From CBDFNC01 sp965249895 (GTDB lineage: Bacteria > Pseudomonadota > Gammaproteobacteria > Enterobacterales > CBDFNC01): a stretch of DNA of 64,000 bases. The number at the start of each line of letters is the position of its first letter. The first letter of the stretch is position 1. The translations under genes and the position numbers were made by a program. Location: positions 1,984,001 through 2,048,000 of the forward strand of contig CBDFNC010000005.1 in the NCBI GenBank assembly GCA_965249895.1, in the 5' to 3' direction. The notes below the pieces were generated by a model. The model did not search any database. It was not told where the DNA came from and worked only from the letters and a program-made list of their open reading frames with translations. Positions 61,286 to 64,000 of this stretch are shown here, one piece after another.

Positions 61286-62189
61286 ACCTAAGTTCCTTTA
61301 CCATATCTCGAATAGAATCAGCCAGAGAGTATAGGGGTCGCCAGGCTACACAAGCATAGGTTTTTCCAGGGTCTCCGTACGCCTTATCCACATCCTGCGG
61401 CTTAAACCGGCTGCTATCACTTACTACCTCAGGACTTAAGTCACATACTTTACCAGCTAACTTGACAACTTCCTCTATAGAACTGGAAACACCCGTACAA
61501 ACATTGTAAATGTTAGAAGGCTCCCCCTCCTCCATAAGAGCAATGTAAGCGGAAGCAGCATCCCTTACATCAATAAAATCTCGTTCAGCAAGCGTATTGC
61601 CAAGTGTTAACTCGTGCTTCCCTTCAGCTAGTTGCGCGCAAATTTCACCGACAACCAAGTTACGAGAAAGACCAGGTCCGACCAGATTAAAAGGTCTGGC
61701 TACAACTACATCAATTCCCATGTTATGACCGGCTGCTAATGCAATCATTGTTTGCGCAGATTTAGCCCTTCCATAGGGAGAAAAACCACCAATGGCATTA
61801 TCTTCGCGATAATAACCAGTATCATTGGAGAAATATTCGGCCGCCGAGCCAACAACGAGCACCCTAGTCGAAACAGCACCAACACAACAAAGTGCATTCA
61901 TCAATGCATAAGTACCAGAAACATTAACGTGAAACATAGCAGATTCATCGTTTGGCGGCATAAGACCCGCTAAATGATAAACCTGATCCGGTCGGTATCG
62001 CTTGGCAACCTGTTGAATGGCCCTACTATCTGTTATATCGATGCTAAGTGATACGTCGGCAAATTTGACCTCGTGTTGTTTGCGGCTAATAGCAATGATA
62101 CTGTCAGTTCCAGCTTTTTCACGCAGAGACTCAATAAGATACTTACCGGTAAAACCGCTAGCACCTGTAACCCATATGGTTTGAGACAT
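61278..62189 (-). CDS. NAD-dependent epimerase/dehydratase (GDP-mannose dehydratase/RMD type)
   Basis: 303 residues from the ATG at 62189 (MSQTIWVTGASGFTGKYLIE); an ATG three codons earlier (62198) overlaps the upstream gene and is also possible. The Rossmann GASGFTG motif is at 8-14, the catalytic set is SAAEYF...YGRAKSA (Y-x-x-x-K near 140), and the substrate loop is near RPFNLVGPG. The pattern suits SDRs acting on GDP-hexoses. It lies between a nucleotidyltransferase and a glycosyltransferase in one operon, so it probably modifies the sugar that the former activates. Confidence 0.85.
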   Translation of the reverse strand: MSQTIWVTGASGFTGKYLIESLREKAGTDSIIAISRKQHEVKFADVSLSIDITDSRAIQQVAKRYRPDQVYHLAGLMPPNDESAMFHVNVSGTYALMNALCCVGAVSTRVLVVGSAAEYFSNDTGYYREDNAIGGFSPYGRAKSAQTMIALAAGHNMGIDVVVARPFNLVGPGLSRNLVVGEICAQLAEGKHELTLGNTLAERDFIDVRDAASAYIALMEEGEPSNIYNVCTGVSSSIEEVVKLAGKVCDLSPEVVSDSSRFKPQDVDKAYGDPGKTYACVAWRPLYSLADSIRDMVKELRCE

Positions 62190-62194
62190 AGTTT

Positions 62195-62908
62195 TCACTC
62201 CCCTAAAAACTTCGCCTCATTCTCTATAAAATCTTGCTGTGCTTGGGCATAATCATCCATTCGCCCTATATCCAGCCAATAGCAGTCTTCTTGATAACAA
62301 CAAACCTTACCACCCCCTTCATGGACTTTGAGGATAAGGTCTGGCATGTCGAGGTACTCATCTTCGTTAACGTACTTAAGAACCCGATTTGAAAGAATAT
62401 TAAACCCCATACTGACATCGTAATGGTAAGTTGGTTTTTCTCTGAATCCGCTAAATACACCATCTTTCGTGTCAACAACACCAAAGTCTATTTTGACTTC
62501 TCGGCGATGAATACCAATAGTGACATCCGCATCTTGTTCTTTATGGTAATCAATCATTTTGCGAAAATCTAACGTTGTCAGTAAGTCACCATTCATGACG
62601 ACAAAATTTTCAGTCAAATTTTCGACTAGACCTATTGGCCCTGCGGTTCCTAACGGTGATTTTTCATTAATATAATCAATATTTACGCCAAACTTTTTAC
62701 CGTCTCCGCATAACGCCATAACCAGCTCGGCTAAGTAACCTGTGGAAATTGTGACGTCAGTTAAGTCTGCATTTTTAAGCTTTGATAACAGTATTTCTAT
62801 AATGGGTTTATCACCCAAAGGCACAAGGGGCTTAGGAAACGTAACCGTCAACGGGCGCAGTCGAGTACCCTTACCCCCGGCAAGTAAGATTGCCTTAATA
62901 TCACTCAT
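62195..62908 (-). CDS. Sugar-phosphate nucleotidyltransferase
   Basis: 237 residues. The start is AILLAGGKGTRLRPLTVTFPKPLVP (the GGxGTRLxPLT nucleotide-binding loop with the lysine), then FVVMNGDLLTTLDF near 98 and YWLDIGRMDDYAQA near 214, typical of mannose-1-phosphate guanylyltransferase or related enzymes. It makes an NDP-sugar for the neighbouring dehydratases. The LegB-like neighbour hints at GDP-N-acetylglucosamine chemistry, which is inference. It starts 15 bp after the LegB-like gene. Confidence 0.88.
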   Translation of the reverse strand: MSDIKAILLAGGKGTRLRPLTVTFPKPLVPLGDKPIIEILLSKLKNADLTDVTISTGYLAELVMALCGDGKKFGVNIDYINEKSPLGTAGPIGLVENLTENFVVMNGDLLTTLDFRKMIDYHKEQDADVTIGIHRREVKIDFGVVDTKDGVFSGFREKPTYHYDVSMGFNILSNRVLKYVNEDEYLDMPDLILKVHEGGGKVCCYQEDCYWLDIGRMDDYAQAQQDFIENEAKFLGE

Positions 62909-62923
62909 ATAACAGACGCCCTT

Positions 62924-63904
62924 TTATACCGCGTAATTATCGCTTTTAAACAGATGCAGATTTTGCTGGATATAGTCAATTGTCTGCTGCAATCCATCGC
63001 GTAGTGAAACCTCGGGTTGCCACCCCATCAACTCTTGGGCTTTGCTGTTATCACTGATTAACTGCATTACTTCACTACCGGCTGGCCTGATTCGTTGCTG
63101 ATCGGTTTGGACAGGTAGCTCTTTACCTAACAACTCTCCAATCATTTCCACCAATTTGCCAATAGTCACGCCTTTTCCGACGCCTAAATTGACCAATTCA
63201 CCAATCACCTGCTCGGACTTGGACGCAGCTAAAAAACCTCTTGCGGTATCGGTCGCAAAGGTAAGATCCCTTACCGGGTCTAAACTACCTAGGGTTAACT
63301 CACCTTTAGTTAGGGCCTGAACGATAATAGTTGGGATAATTGCCCTCATGCTCTGTCTTGGGCCAAAGGTATTGAAAGGCCTAACGATGGTCACTGGCGT
63401 TTCAAAGCTAAGCCAATAACTTTCGGCCATTTTATCTGCCGCTATTTTACTCGCTGAATACGGTGATTGCCCCACCAGAGGGTGCTTTTCGTCTATGGGA
63501 ACATACTGAGCTGAACCATATGTTTCACTAGTTGAGGTGTGCAACATTCTCTCAACCCCGAATTGACGACATGCTTCGAGTACATTTAGTGTACCGTTAA
63601 CATTAGTGCTAACATATGAGCCCGGTGCGACATAGGAATAAGGAATACCTATTAGGGCCGCCAGATGAAATACAGAAGAGCAGCCTTTAACTGCATTTGA
63701 AACAGAGAATGGGTCAGCAATATCACCAGCAACAATTTCAACTGAATTCAATACGTCACTTGGGATTTTCTCCAAGTTATAGTAGTTACTATTAGCATTG
63801 TAATGAACGAATGCTCTGACGTCATAACCTTCCTTAACTAATAGCTCTACTAAATGACTGCCGATGAACCCGCCAGCACCTGTTACTAATACCTTGTTTG
63901 ACAC
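62924..63904 (-). CDS. LegB-like NAD-dependent 4,6-dehydratase
   Basis: 326 residues, extended SDR fold. GAGGFIGSHLVELL is at 9-22, the VFHLAALIGIPYSYVAPGSYV segment near 81, TSTSETYG near 125 and the catalytic Y-x-x-x-K in YSASKIAADKMAESY near 150, then RPFNTFGPRQSMRAIIPTII. This set, in particular IPYSY and the GPRQS-AIIPTII run, matches LegB, the GDP-N-acetylglucosamine 4,6-dehydratase of legionaminic acid synthesis. No other leg gene is in the window; they may lie beyond the right edge. Confidence 0.82.
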   Translation of the reverse strand: MSNKVLVTGAGGFIGSHLVELLVKEGYDVRAFVHYNANSNYYNLEKIPSDVLNSVEIVAGDIADPFSVSNAVKGCSSVFHLAALIGIPYSYVAPGSYVSTNVNGTLNVLEACRQFGVERMLHTSTSETYGSAQYVPIDEKHPLVGQSPYSASKIAADKMAESYWLSFETPVTIVRPFNTFGPRQSMRAIIPTIIVQALTKGELTLGSLDPVRDLTFATDTARGFLAASKSEQVIGELVNLGVGKGVTIGKLVEMIGELLGKELPVQTDQQRIRPAGSEVMQLISDNSKAQELMGWQPEVSLRDGLQQTIDYIQQNLHLFKSDNYAV

Positions 63905-64000
63905 GCCAATATCCTTTCAACTATCCATTATGTAAACTGACTACTGCTCAATGCTGAGTCCATTTAAAGCCGCCACAGAAGTACCTTATGTTCAGCTAAA
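63905..64000. other. Right window edge, upstream of the LegB-like gene
   Basis: Under 100 bp. All minus-strand frames stop within it, so a further upstream gene of the operon may end here, but its frame cannot be told. Confidence 0.3.

Overview
This window looks like the chromosome of a marine gammaproteobacterium of the Alteromonadales/Colwelliaceae type. This is inferred from gene order and protein content and was not tested by search. The core order cca / uppP-folK-folB / plsY / tsaD / rpsU-yqeY-dnaG-rpoD / tRNA-Ile2 is that of Shewanella, Colwellia and Thalassomonas relatives. The PEP-CTERM/exosortase genes, a superinfection-exclusion-B family protein and many dispersed intergenic repeats fit a Thalassomonas-like genome.

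Layout. 1-17,110 is core: a CYTH/CHAD triphosphatase cut by the left edge, the DUF47-PitA phosphate uptake pair, an SH3-domain protein, a cupin, GspA with a frameshifted GspB, then cca, uppP, folK, folB, plsY, tsaD and the rpsU-yqeY-dnaG-rpoD macromolecular-synthesis group ending in a CAT-anticodon tRNA. 17,066-25,053 is a decayed 7.9-kb genomic island in that tRNA. It is bounded by 46-bp identical direct repeats and carries 11-bp dyad repeats inside both ends. It holds an intact orphan type I hsdR with no hsdM, an hsdS tail, a DUF1016 nuclease pseudogene, a zinc-ribbon gene, and a broken integrase running into a primase C-terminus. 25,600-36,720 holds a secreted nuclease, a porin, a sugar ABC transporter, and a divergent GtsA-like binding protein with a two-component system. 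That layout resembles pseudomonad glucose-uptake loci. 36,720-48,860 is a mixed metabolic region (chalcone-isomerase-like, hutG, a second-type miaA, a lipoate-ligase-like gene, GGCT, SieB-like, a MOSC/ferredoxin-reductase fusion, mgsA) threaded with two repeat families and an IS1111-type insertion sequence. 48,860-64,000 is a surface-polysaccharide and sorting region: two duplicated PEP-CTERM proteins, an EpsI-fused exosortase, a GNAT acyltransferase, a methyltransferase, a large FN3-repeat protein with GD linkers, and a nucleotide-sugar/glycosyltransferase operon. A graveyard of ISAs1, group II intron, IS3, IS5 and IS4 remnants interrupts it.

Most notable reading: the IS1111-type element at 46,769-48,116 sits inside a host dispersed repeat. 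Its non-coding right end contains two 8-mers, one sense and one antisense, that match the two halves of that repeat. This is the pattern expected of a target-guide (bridge/seek) RNA. Also notable are a dispersed repeat whose edge supplies the stop codon of at least three genes, a 131-bp tandem array, a candidate sigma-54 promoter before a PEP-CTERM gene, and a group II intron domain V with an apparent compensatory base pair.

All coordinates were read by eye. Family names rest on recognised motifs and gene order, not on searches.
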